From: Nocardia asiatica NBRC 100129
GTDB taxonomy: Bacteria; Actinomycetota; Actinomycetes; Mycobacteriales; Mycobacteriaceae
Direction: 5' to 3'
Length of the DNA stretch: 43,341 nucleotides
NCBI RefSeq assembly: GCF_000308415.1
Contig: NZ_BAFS01000463.1
Span: forward strand, 1 to 43,341
Below the pieces are notes generated by a model. The model was given only the letters and a program-made list of their open reading frames with translations. It was not told the DNA's origin and searched no databases. Shown piece after piece: positions 36,963 to 43,341 of the stretch. The translations under genes were made by a program, and so were the position numbers. Each line of letters opens with the position of its first letter. Position 1 is the first letter of the stretch.

Positions 36963-37295
36963 GTGCCGACCAGTTGTTCCGCGATCATCGACGCGGTCAC
37001 CGTGCGGCAGGAGCAGCCTGGCACGTTCGGCGTGCGGGTGAAGGTCACCCAAACCGGGGAAGGCTGCGCGGACTGGAAGGTCGCCGTTCGCTTCAAGAAC
37101 CTGGATACCGGGTACGCGGACGGCCAGCAGCACCGTGTCGTGAACGGTGTGGTCCAGCACACGGTGGACGGCGTGATCGTCGGTTTCGGCACGGCGCCGG
37201 GCGCCGGCAGGGTGGAGGCCCGGATCGTCGCGCTGGATGCGAACGATAGGGAAATGGAGCAGATCTCGGGTACGGCGACGTTCACACTGAGCTGA
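36963..37295 (+). CDS. Small beta-rich protein, unknown function
   Basis: 110 aa from GTG 36963; the frame is open upstream to a stop at about 36850 with no better start, and no RBS is clear. It reads CSAIIDAVTVRQEQPGTFGV, then VKVTQTGEGCADWKVAVRFK, then NGVVQHTVDGVIVGFGTAPG, then EARIVALDANDREMEQISGT. Alternating strands suggest a small beta-sandwich; two Cys could bridge. It lacks a signal peptide. The upstream in-frame stretch (GFPFSPTLTRL) may be part of a longer original protein. Possibly a binding module like the neighbouring lectin's domains. Family not recognised. Confidence 0.55.
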   Translation: MPTSCSAIIDAVTVRQEQPGTFGVRVKVTQTGEGCADWKVAVRFKNLDTGYADGQQHRVVNGVVQHTVDGVIVGFGTAPGAGRVEARIVALDANDREMEQISGTATFTLS

Positions 37296-37304
37296 GCGCG
37301 GGCG

Positions 37305-37330
37305 CTGTGTCCAGTGATCGTCGGACACGG
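37305..37330. terminator. Possible bidirectional terminator
   Basis: CTGTGTCC at 37305-37312 pairs with GGACACGG at 37323-37330 (one wobble), loop of ten bases, between the small forward gene ending at 37295 and the ketoreductase gene ending at 37379 from the right. Confidence 0.4.
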
Positions 37331-37378
37331 CACACTCGGCATTCAGTCACCTCCCCGGTGGTCACCAGTTCGCGCCAT

Positions 37379-38248
37379 TCACGACCGGATGTTCCGAACG
37401 GCGGCTCCGATCGCGCGACGCAGTCCGTCACGCCAGTGAGGGAGTGGCTCGAGGCCGCAGTCGATCCACGATGAATTCGACAGAACAGCATTCCGGGGAC
37501 GGGTTGCGGCATCTCGGAAATCCGCTGTGACGCAGGGCCGCAACAGGTCCACATCCAGGCCCGCCGCTTCCAGGATTGCTCGAGCGAACTGGTATTTGGA
37601 TGCGCCACCACCTCCTGTCGCGTGGAGCAGGCGCGATGGATTCGGGTGCGCGACGAGGTCGAACAGTGCGGATACGAGATCATCGACATAGGTGGGGGAT
37701 GCGATCTGGTCGGTAACGACCGCGACGTGCTCGCCCCGGGAGCACCGTCGGACGAGTGCAGCCGGGAAATCCTGATCTATCCCCGAGTACAGCCACATGG
37801 TGCGGACGATCCGCGCATCGGGCAACGCCGCACGGACCGCCTTCTCACCTGCCAGCTTCGATTTTCCGTACACGCTCGAAGGGGCAGTGGGCGACGAGGT
37901 TTCCCACGGACTCGACGCCGCCCCGTCGAAGACGTACGCGGTCGAGATGTGCACCAGTCGGGCTCCCTTGTCCGCGCAGGCTCGGGCCAGCAGGCCCGGG
38001 CCGACCGCGTTGACGGCGAACGCCTTATCGACTTCGGTCTCGGCGGCGTCTACGCCGGTGTAGGCCGCGCAGTTGACGACCACGTCGCCGGGGCCGATGG
38101 TGTCGTTCACCGCCGTCGCATCGGTGATGTCGAGTTCTTTCGATCCGAACCCGAGTACATGTCGATCAGCGCGGCGAAAGGGACTCGTAGCCTTCGTTAT
38201 TCCGCTGCCCAGCAGTCCGTCGGCGCCGGTCACCACCAGCCTGCTCAC
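37379..38248 (-). CDS. dTDP-4-dehydrorhamnose reductase-like (RmlD) NDP-sugar 4-ketoreductase
   Basis: 289 aa from GTG 38248. RmlD/SDR-type motifs: RLVVTGADGLLGSGI (GxxGxxG), DVVVNCAAYTGVDAAETEVD, HISTAYVFDGAASSP, and the YxxxK pair in SSVYGKSKLAGEKAVR. The end of its start codon overlaps the stop of the dehydrase gene (GTGA), so it is translationally coupled and third in a glycosyltransferase-dehydrase-reductase operon. RmlD proper makes dTDP-L-rhamnose. Next to a C-3 dehydrase it is more likely a 4-ketoreductase finishing a 3,6-dideoxy or 2,3,6-trideoxy sugar, as in the LanZ3/UrdZ3 type. The NDP carrier is not known. Confidence 0.88.
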   Translation of the reverse strand: MSRLVVTGADGLLGSGITKATSPFRRADRHVLGFGSKELDITDATAVNDTIGPGDVVVNCAAYTGVDAAETEVDKAFAVNAVGPGLLARACADKGARLVHISTAYVFDGAASSPWETSSPTAPSSVYGKSKLAGEKAVRAALPDARIVRTMWLYSGIDQDFPAALVRRCSRGEHVAVVTDQIASPTYVDDLVSALFDLVAHPNPSRLLHATGGGGASKYQFARAILEAAGLDVDLLRPCVTADFRDAATRPRNAVLSNSSWIDCGLEPLPHWRDGLRRAIGAAVRNIRS

Positions 38249-39588
38249 CGCTCGTCCTCGACGGAGTGCCGCACGAGCCGGACCGGGGAGCGCCGGAAGC
38301 CGGAAACATATTCTCGGATCGAGGCGATCATGTAGTCGGTCATCTCGTCGGTTATGCCCGGGTATACGCCGACCCAAAAGGTGTTGTCGGCGACGTAGTC
38401 GCTGGCCGCCAAGTCTCCGGAGATACGGCAGTCGATATTCGAGTACGCCGGATGACGGAGGAGATTTCCGGCGAAGAGGCCACGGGTCGCTATTCTGCGG
38501 CCTTCGAGGAAGTTGACGATGTCGATGCGACCGAAGGGCGCGTCCGGCAGCACCGTGAGGGCGAATCCGAACCAGCTGGGATCGCTGCCAGGGGTCGGTT
38601 CCGGCAGGCGAAGATGGTCGATCCCGTCCAGACCTTCGCGCAGTCGACGCCAGTTGTGACGCCGGCGCGCGCAGAAGTCGTCCAGTCGGGCCAGCTGGGA
38701 GAGTCCGAGCGCAGCCTGGATATCTGTGGTCTTCAGGTTGTAGCCGATATGCGAATAGATGTACTTGTGGTCGTATCCGTAGGGAAGGCCGCCCAACTGT
38801 TGGGTGAACCTCTTCCCGCACCGGTTGCTCTCGCCCGGCTCGCACCAGCAGTCGCGTCCCCAATCGCGCAGCGACTTCACGACGCGAGCCGTGGTCAGGT
38901 CGTTGGTCAGTACACATCCGCCCTCACCCGTGGTCAAATGGTGCGCCGGATAGAAGCTGATGGTGGCCAGATCGCCGAAGGTGCCGGTCAGGCGCGAGTG
39001 GTATGTCGATCCGACCGCATCGCAATTGTCTTCGATCAGGAACATCCCGCGCTCCGCGCACAACGCGGAGATCTCTGCCACCGGAAACGGGTTACCGAGC
39101 GTGTGTGCCAGTACGACGGCACGTGTTCTCGGGCCGATCGCCGCCGCCACGGCTTCCGGTGTCGTGTTGTACGTGGCGGAGTCGATGTCTACGAACACCG
39201 GTTTCAACCCGTTCTGCAGTATCGGGTTCACTGTCGTCGGGAAACCGGCGGCAGCGGTGATCACCTCGTCTCCGGGGCGCAGCCGGCTGTCGCCCAGCTC
39301 CGGGGCGGTCAACGTGGTGACCGCGAGCAGGTTCGCCGAGGATCCGGAGTTGGTGAGTCGAGCCTTCCGGTGCCCCATTTTCCTGGCGAACTCTTTTTCG
39401 AATCGGTGCGCCAGGATTCCCGCCGCGATACGCATATCCAGCGCTGCCTCGGCGACGGCGGCCCGGTCACCGTCGTCGAGGCAGGCGCCGGATGACTGGA
39501 TCTCGGTGACGCCCGCGACGAAGTGGCGCTCGGGTTGCGCACTGTGAAACCGTCGGATTCTCGTGAGCAGATCGTCTCTGTCGTTCAC
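38245..39588 (-). CDS. [2Fe-2S] NDP-4-keto-6-deoxyhexose 3-dehydrase (E1/RfbH/SpnQ type)
   Basis: 447 aa from GTG 39588, RBS GGGAGGAAT seven bases upstream within the end of the glycosyltransferase gene. Aminotransferase-fold PMP enzyme: LTNSGSSANLLAV, EDNCDAVGS, and SFYPAHHLTTGEGG, where His takes the place of the usual PLP lysine, as in E1. Cysteines fit the E1 iron-sulfur motif C-X57-C-X1-C-X7-C exactly: NCDAVG, then CWC, then SNRC. This separates it from ColD, which lacks the cluster. It should remove the C-3 hydroxyl of an NDP-4-keto-6-deoxysugar in a one-electron route needing a reductase (E3, or ferredoxin/flavodoxin reductase). No E3 gene is in the window. Products would be 3,6-dideoxy- or 2,3,6-trideoxyhexoses. 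Confidence 0.93.
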   Translation of the reverse strand: MNDRDDLLTRIRRFHSAQPERHFVAGVTEIQSSGACLDDGDRAAVAEAALDMRIAAGILAHRFEKEFARKMGHRKARLTNSGSSANLLAVTTLTAPELGDSRLRPGDEVITAAAGFPTTVNPILQNGLKPVFVDIDSATYNTTPEAVAAAIGPRTRAVVLAHTLGNPFPVAEISALCAERGMFLIEDNCDAVGSTYHSRLTGTFGDLATISFYPAHHLTTGEGGCVLTNDLTTARVVKSLRDWGRDCWCEPGESNRCGKRFTQQLGGLPYGYDHKYIYSHIGYNLKTTDIQAALGLSQLARLDDFCARRRHNWRRLREGLDGIDHLRLPEPTPGSDPSWFGFALTVLPDAPFGRIDIVNFLEGRRIATRGLFAGNLLRHPAYSNIDCRISGDLAASDYVADNTFWVGVYPGITDEMTDYMIASIREYVSGFRRSPVRLVRHSVEDER

Positions 39589-39589
39589 T

Positions 39590-40792
39590 CTATTCCTCCC
39601 GGTGCGAGCCTGGAACGAGATCTCTGAGGTCGTCGGTGAATGCGGATTGCGGCGGCAGTGCCCACATATGCCGCTTGAGCGCTCGCGCGGCCTGCCGGTA
39701 GGCCGGGTCGTCGAGGATTCGCCGGCACGCGGCGAGCACATCCGATGCGGTGACGGTCATGGGGTCGAGGTGAATGCCGGTGCCGAGGGTTTCGCAGCGT
39801 CGTGCGTTTCCGGGATGATCCGCGAAGAAGGGAAGTACCAGGTGCGGAACTCCGTAAGTTATCGTGTCGCGCATCGAATTCAACCCGCCGTGCGTGATGA
39901 ACAGGTCCACGTTCGCCAATACCAGCGACTGGGGGACGTACGGCAGAATGTGAATGTGGGCCGGGAGCGACCGGAACATATCCTGGTACAGCGACGGCAG
40001 CGACACGACCGCGGTACACCGGAGCTCGGCCAGAGCCGCGAAGACCTCGCCGTAGATTTCGGCCATTCGGTCCCTGAACCGCGGCGAGAAGGGGCCGATG
40101 GAGCCCAGTGAGAGATAGACGATCGGTCTATCGCCAGGCATCGACGTGAACACGTCCGGAAGCAGTTGATCATTGCGACGTACCGGGGGTTCGTGCCGGT
40201 AACGGACCAACGGGGTGTCGAGATCGGCGTTATTGAATTCCCTCGGCGTCAGGGAGACCGTGAGGTGCCGCAGGATTCCCGGTGTCGGCGGTTCCTCCGG
40301 CAGGCCGAGTTTGGCCCGCTGAGCCGTCAGAGCGGGCCGGATCAGGTCTTCGTGGAGGTCTCGCACCAGCCGCAGTGGGCCGATATCCACCGTGACATGA
40401 GGTATGCCGAGCACCTCCGCGGCCAGGTAGCCGCCGAATTCCGAGCACTCGTGCACGACGACGTCGGGCCGCCACCGCTCGGACAGGTTCAGTACGTCTT
40501 CCGCGACGCGCAGAGCGATCCGGTCACCGAGAAACTCCCTCATGTACATCCGGTCGAACGCGTCTACGTCGCGATCGAGCAGACGTCCGAAAATCGCTGC
40601 GTCGAATGCGCGGTCGGCCCACCGCACGCCCGCGTCGACGGTCTCGACACCGTAGTTGCCGCGCAGCCACGCGCCCCACTTCTCGGGTGCCGCGACGCGG
40701 ACGTCGTGGCCGTCCCCGCTCAGCGCGTCGGCCAGGGTGACCAGTCCGCGGAAGTGGGATTCGAACTGGTTGACGGTCACCAGCACACGCAT
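39590..40792 (-). CDS. GT1-family glycosyltransferase (macrolide/MGT-like)
   Basis: 400 aa from ATG 40792 (an ATG at 40816 would add eight residues). The N-terminal acceptor domain reads MRVLVTVNQFESHFRGLVTL, then DGHDVRVAAPEKW, VVHECSEFGGYLAAEVLGIP. The C-terminal sugar-nucleotide domain has VYLSLGSIGPF, THGGLNSMRDTITYGVPHLV, LPFFADHPGNARRCETLGTG and LDDPAYRQAARAL. This is the GT-B pattern HGGxxS...GVPxxxxPxxxDxxxNA. It would attach a (deoxy)sugar to an acceptor such as a polyketide, peptide or lipid. First gene of the operon: its stop codon is one base from the start of the dehydrase gene. The acceptor is unknown; no biosynthetic core gene is in the window. Confidence 0.9.
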   Translation of the reverse strand: MRVLVTVNQFESHFRGLVTLADALSGDGHDVRVAAPEKWGAWLRGNYGVETVDAGVRWADRAFDAAIFGRLLDRDVDAFDRMYMREFLGDRIALRVAEDVLNLSERWRPDVVVHECSEFGGYLAAEVLGIPHVTVDIGPLRLVRDLHEDLIRPALTAQRAKLGLPEEPPTPGILRHLTVSLTPREFNNADLDTPLVRYRHEPPVRRNDQLLPDVFTSMPGDRPIVYLSLGSIGPFSPRFRDRMAEIYGEVFAALAELRCTAVVSLPSLYQDMFRSLPAHIHILPYVPQSLVLANVDLFITHGGLNSMRDTITYGVPHLVLPFFADHPGNARRCETLGTGIHLDPMTVTASDVLAACRRILDDPAYRQAARALKRHMWALPPQSAFTDDLRDLVPGSHREE

Positions 40793-41210
40793 GCGACCTG
40801 CCCGCGAGAAAGCCATGTCGGCAGCGTGACACATTGGGGCACAACGAGGTACATGTTTTCGCGCAACTGGACAAGCGACTGTTTTCAGCGCGGGGCGTGG
40901 TCGAGTGAATTGCCCGATGGAAGCGGTGTACGCGGTCGGTCGCGACCGGGCGGGCATGTCCGCGGCCTTCATAGTCCAGCCCACCCACACACGGCAGGGG
41001 TCGACGCGCACCGGCTCGGCCGCGGCGGCCGCCGCCGCTCAGGGCCGCGGTCAGGCGCGGCGAGCAGGGGCAGGTACTCCGCGGTCGGCCCGAGGACGTG
41101 AGTCTGGCCGCGCCCGGCGGTATGCCCGGGAAAATCGGGGCGCGGGAGGCTCACGCTCGGACCGGGTGCTGCGGCAGAATCATGCGCATCGAGTGTGCGC
41201 GGCAAGATGG
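40793..41210. other. Divergent region before deoxysugar operon and ImmA gene
   Basis: About 420 bases. On the reverse strand a TTGTCC/TACCTC pair with 17-base spacing (about 40851-40879) is a weak promoter candidate for the glycosyltransferase operon. The right part (40950-41200) is extremely GC-rich with no gene character. Confidence 0.35.
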
Positions 41211-41753
41211 GTGGTGGCGGCAATCCCTATTTGGAAACCGGACTCGACCCGTCACGCGCAGCGTCGAACCCGGGCGGAAGTGCAACGGCGCACCGCCCAG
41301 TTGCAACCCTTCACACTGACCGCTTTCGGCCGGATACTGTCCTCGGCCAGCGGAATCCCGGTCCACATCACCGCCAGCGGCACTCTGCCGCCGTCGGTAG
41401 CGGGCAGATGGCTGCGCACCGCCGCGGGAGATCGAATCGAATTCGACGCCGAACTGCCGGACATCGCCCGCATCAACACCGTGCTGCACGAAGCAGGTCA
41501 CATCCTCTACGGCCACGCCTCGGTCGAGCACCGCGTCGACGCAGGCCAGGCGCTGTGCTCCGTGCTCGGCCCCGCGGCCGTCGCGCACTTCGCGCACGTC
41601 CGATATCGATCGGCATACGACACCGGCAGCGAACGCGAAGCCGAGGACTTCGCCAGGCAAACCCTGCGCACGATCTTGTGGAGTGATATCGGCACGGGTG
41701 AGTCGGCCGAACTGCGTACAGCGCTCGGTTTCCCACGCACTCGGATCGAGTAG
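41211..41753 (+). CDS. ImmA/IrrE-family metallopeptidase
   Basis: 180 aa from GTG 41211; the start is uncertain (GTG 41280 is another choice), and the open frame to 40905 is GC shadow. The basic N-terminus (RRTRAEVQRRTAQLQPFTLT) and the core IARINTVLHEAGHILYGHAS with HExxH (HEAGH) zinc motif are typical. YRSAYDTGSEREAEDFARQT supplies the third ligand-type Glu. ImmA/IrrE proteases cleave repressors in mobile elements or stress responses; IrrE controls DNA repair in Deinococcus. The usual XRE partner gene is missing upstream. It is followed after four bases by the MAB_1171c-type gene, a recurrent actinomycete arrangement. Confidence 0.8.
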   Translation: MVAAIPIWKPDSTRHAQRRTRAEVQRRTAQLQPFTLTAFGRILSSASGIPVHITASGTLPPSVAGRWLRTAAGDRIEFDAELPDIARINTVLHEAGHILYGHASVEHRVDAGQALCSVLGPAAVAHFAHVRYRSAYDTGSEREAEDFARQTLRTILWSDIGTGESAELRTALGFPRTRIE

Positions 41754-41757
41754 GCGC

Positions 41758-42789
41758 ATGACGCACTTCACCGGCGTGGTCTCGGTGCTCATCCTTCTCG
41801 GCGTATGCGCGTTGGGATGGCAGCTCACGCCACAAGGGGCCCGGGGACAGTGGAAGCCCATCGTCATCCTCGGATTGATCTCGCTCAGCTACCTTTTGCT
41901 GACCCCGGCGTTCGAAGCCGCGCTCGCGCCGATCCGAGTCAATACCGCATACCTTCTGAGCAATCTGTGCGCTGTTACCGCGATCGTGCTGACCACCCTG
42001 TACTGGCGAAACTATCTGTCGGCCGATCCACCGACTCGGCAACGCGTACTCGCGGCGCGCGCGGTATACGGGTCGGTCGGCATAGCTCTGGTATTCCTGT
42101 TCATGACGTCACCACAGCAGCCACACGGAATTGGTTTCGGGCGGGAATTCGCTGGGAATCCGCGAATGCAGCTGTACTGGGCCATCCAGGCGATCGTGGC
42201 GATGCACGCGATGTCCACCTTGGCCGGCGTGGCCGCCCGCGCCCGTGCGCACGAGCGACGGTGGCGCCGAATGCTTTTGACTGTCCTGACGTGCGCGTCC
42301 GTCCTGCTCGTCGGGTACGAGGCCTGGGTGCTGGTGGTGGTCGGTCTGTGGCCGGCCATGCCGCCGTTGTGGGCGCAACGACTCACCAGCTCGTGGCAAG
42401 TTGTGGTGAGCCTTCTGCTGGTCGTCGGCACAACCGGTCCGGTCGCGCTGGGGACACTTCGGAGCACCCGGCTGGCTCGCTCCTATATCGAACGGCTCGC
42501 ACCCCTGCACCATTGGCTGACGCGACGCTATCCGCAGGTGCGATTCCGCTCCCGGGTGAGTAGACGCCCCGAAACGCGCGTCACCGATATGCTCATCGAA
42601 ATCAGTGATGCCTTACGACTGCTGCAACGCGACGCACCAGCGGTGGCGGCGGCCTACCGGCTCGACCACGACTCGATCCGCGCCGCGGCGCGCGACAATC
42701 CCCGCCATGCGGCATACGAACTGACTGCCGCCGAACTCTTCGATACCCGGCACACGTCCAAAGCCGAGCGCGAGCACGCGGGCGGGTAG
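41758..42789 (+). CDS. MAB_1171c-family membrane protein with DUF6545
   Basis: 343 aa from ATG 41758. About seven transmembrane helices occupy residues 1-240: VVSVLILLGVCALGW, IVILGLISLSYLLLTPAF, LLSNLCAVTAIVLTTLYW, IALVFLFMTSPQQ, IVAMHAMSTLAGVAA, VLTCASVLLVGYEAWVLVVV, WQVVVSLLLVVGTTGPVAL. A cytoplasmic DUF6545 region follows: LARSYIERLAPLHHWLTRRY, then RVTDMLIEISDALRLLQRD. This family, annotated as putative transporter, is typically next to ImmA/IrrE genes. The linkage suggests a membrane sensor or anchor for the protease; the biochemical role is unknown. The gene ends 11 bases before the structured segment that begins with a CCACGG/CCGTGG hairpin. Confidence 0.9.
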   Translation: MTHFTGVVSVLILLGVCALGWQLTPQGARGQWKPIVILGLISLSYLLLTPAFEAALAPIRVNTAYLLSNLCAVTAIVLTTLYWRNYLSADPPTRQRVLAARAVYGSVGIALVFLFMTSPQQPHGIGFGREFAGNPRMQLYWAIQAIVAMHAMSTLAGVAARARAHERRWRRMLLTVLTCASVLLVGYEAWVLVVVGLWPAMPPLWAQRLTSSWQVVVSLLLVVGTTGPVALGTLRSTRLARSYIERLAPLHHWLTRRYPQVRFRSRVSRRPETRVTDMLIEISDALRLLQRDAPAVAAAYRLDHDSIRAAARDNPRHAAYELTAAELFDTRHTSKAEREHAGG

Positions 42790-42799
42790 CGGGGCTGCG

Positions 42800-42985
42800 T
42801 CCACGGTCAGGGTTCCGTGGCCTAACCCGATGTGCCAGGAGGCGAATGGTGTCGAACGAGCCTGGCCGGACGGCCATCGTCGGGGCGGGAAACCCGGATT
42901 GGGGTCCCGGTAGTAACCGCCGAAAAGCCAACGGATATGGCGTAGCGGTAGCTGATCGCTGGTGAGGCCCGGTTCGGCCTGCAGT
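42800..42985 (+). ncRNA. Structured RNA-like segment, possible group II intron 5' fragment
   Basis: No ORF, but dense hairpins: CCACGG/CCGTGG (42801-42820), GCCA/TGGC enclosed by CCGC/GCGG (42917-42948), and AGGCC/GGCCT (42965-42980). The stretch GGGGTCCCGGTAGTAACCGC with the downstream AAGCCAACGGATATGGCG resembles domain I text of bacterial group II introns, where GGTAGTAACxGC-like strings recur; this is memory-based. No GTGYG 5' end and no reverse transcriptase are seen, so it would be a truncated piece. It could instead be the left end of the Tn3-type element. Confidence 0.35.
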
Positions 42986-43047
42986 GGAGGCGGACTACTG
43001 GTTGGCTTGGCTCCCAACGCTGTTGGTTGGTGTGGGAGGTCGGTTTC

Positions 43048-43341
43048 GTGGCGACGCGGGTGTTCGCGGATGAGGAGTTGGCGCGTCTGCGGGAGTTCCC
43101 GGAGATCGGCCGCGAGGAGTTGTTTCGGTTCTTCACGCTCTCGCCGGCGGATCTGGCGTTCGTCGATCCCGGTCGCGGGCGTGGTCCGGCCGATCGGCTC
43201 GGCATCGCGATCGCGTTGTGCACGCTGCCGTGGCTGGGGTTTGTGCCCGATCGCGTGGTGACAGCACCGCCGGTCGCGGTCGCGCGCCTGGCTGAGCAGC
43301 TGCGGGTCGACGGTACCGAGATCCGTTCCTACGGCCGCCGT
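43048..43341 (+). CDS. Tn3-family transposase, N-terminal part (DUF4158; runs off window)
   Basis: 98 codons are visible from GTG 43048 (RBS GGGAGGTC upstream) to the last base, with no stop. VFADEELARLREFPEIGREE, then LFRFFTLSPADLAFVDPGRG, then RGPADRLGIAIALCTLPWLG, then VARLAEQLRVDGTEIRSYGR are the DUF4158 N-terminal domain of Tn3-type transposases (normally about 1000 aa; DDE domain further right). It binds the terminal inverted repeats. Intact start, RBS and frame suggest a functional element, but most of the gene is outside the window. Confidence 0.9.
   Translation, partial: MATRVFADEELARLREFPEIGREELFRFFTLSPADLAFVDPGRGRGPADRLGIAIALCTLPWLGFVPDRVVTAPPVAVARLAEQLRVDGTEIRSYGRR

Noticed and set aside
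38266..39495. 409-codon forward frame opposite the dehydrase
   Set aside because: Shadow frame; the reverse strand has exact E1 motifs.

Overview
The window is high-GC, densely packed actinomycete DNA. The gene families point to Nocardia or a close relative: an XRE/DUF5753 regulator paired with a DUF397 protein, an ImmA/IrrE protease followed by a MAB_1171c-type membrane protein, a DUF7144 membrane protein, a lipoprotein L,D-transpeptidase, an F420/PPOX-type oxidoreductase and an actinobacterial 3'-5' exonuclease/DNA polymerase-like protein. This is inferred from the families, not from a database match. No tRNA, rRNA or CRISPR array was seen. The window opens inside a histidine kinase gene and closes inside a transposase gene.

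Layout. 1-5064: a truncated HAMP-GAF hybrid histidine kinase overlapping an ANTAR-GAF-PAS-PP2C phosphatase, a probable signalling pair, followed by two diverged direct repeats. 5166-7195: two small reverse-strand ORFs, then the XRE-DUF397 pair. 7340-9343: a NACHT-type STAND NTPase with glycine-leucine repeat membrane blocks. 9360-11760: remnant of a BrkB/YihY membrane protein, a DHA2-type drug exporter, and a frameshifted IstB (IS21 helper) remnant. 11892-16930: DUF2252 protein, membrane proteins, a membrane alpha/beta hydrolase, a tiny SHOCT ORF. 16931-19904: poorly coding stretch with one clear gene (PLDc_N-SHOCT). 19905-27420: RibD-C/DHFR-like reductase, dehalogenase-like hydrolase, family A polymerase-like protein, small conserved proteins, L,D-transpeptidase, DUF35 protein, and a stand-alone protein resembling EF-G domain IV.

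27490-34984 is a catabolic or redox block: FAD monooxygenase, VOC protein, an HxlR regulator divergent from an NmrA-like/PPOX/haloalkane dehalogenase/hydrolase run, an MBL-fold hydrolase and a secreted trypsin-like protease. 35194-36705 is an L-type lectin-like protein. 37379-40792 is a three-gene reverse-strand operon of glycosyltransferase, [2Fe-2S] sugar 3-dehydrase (E1/RfbH/SpnQ type) and RmlD-like ketoreductase. Its junctions are a one-base gap and a four-base overlap. This is an apparent deoxysugar-tailoring cassette whose remaining pathway genes are not in the window. 41211-42789 holds the ImmA/IrrE and MAB_1171c pair. 42800-43341 holds a structured, possibly group II intron-derived segment and the start of a Tn3-family transposase.

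The strongest candidates for unusual biology are the deoxysugar operon, the NACHT-membrane NTPase beside the XRE-DUF397 pair, the orphan EF-G-domain-IV-like protein, and the HxlR-controlled dehalogenase run with a clear palindromic operator. Several mobile-element and gene remnants (BrkB, IstB, SHOCT, possible Rpn-like tail, intron-like segment) show repeated insertion and decay in the spaces between genes.
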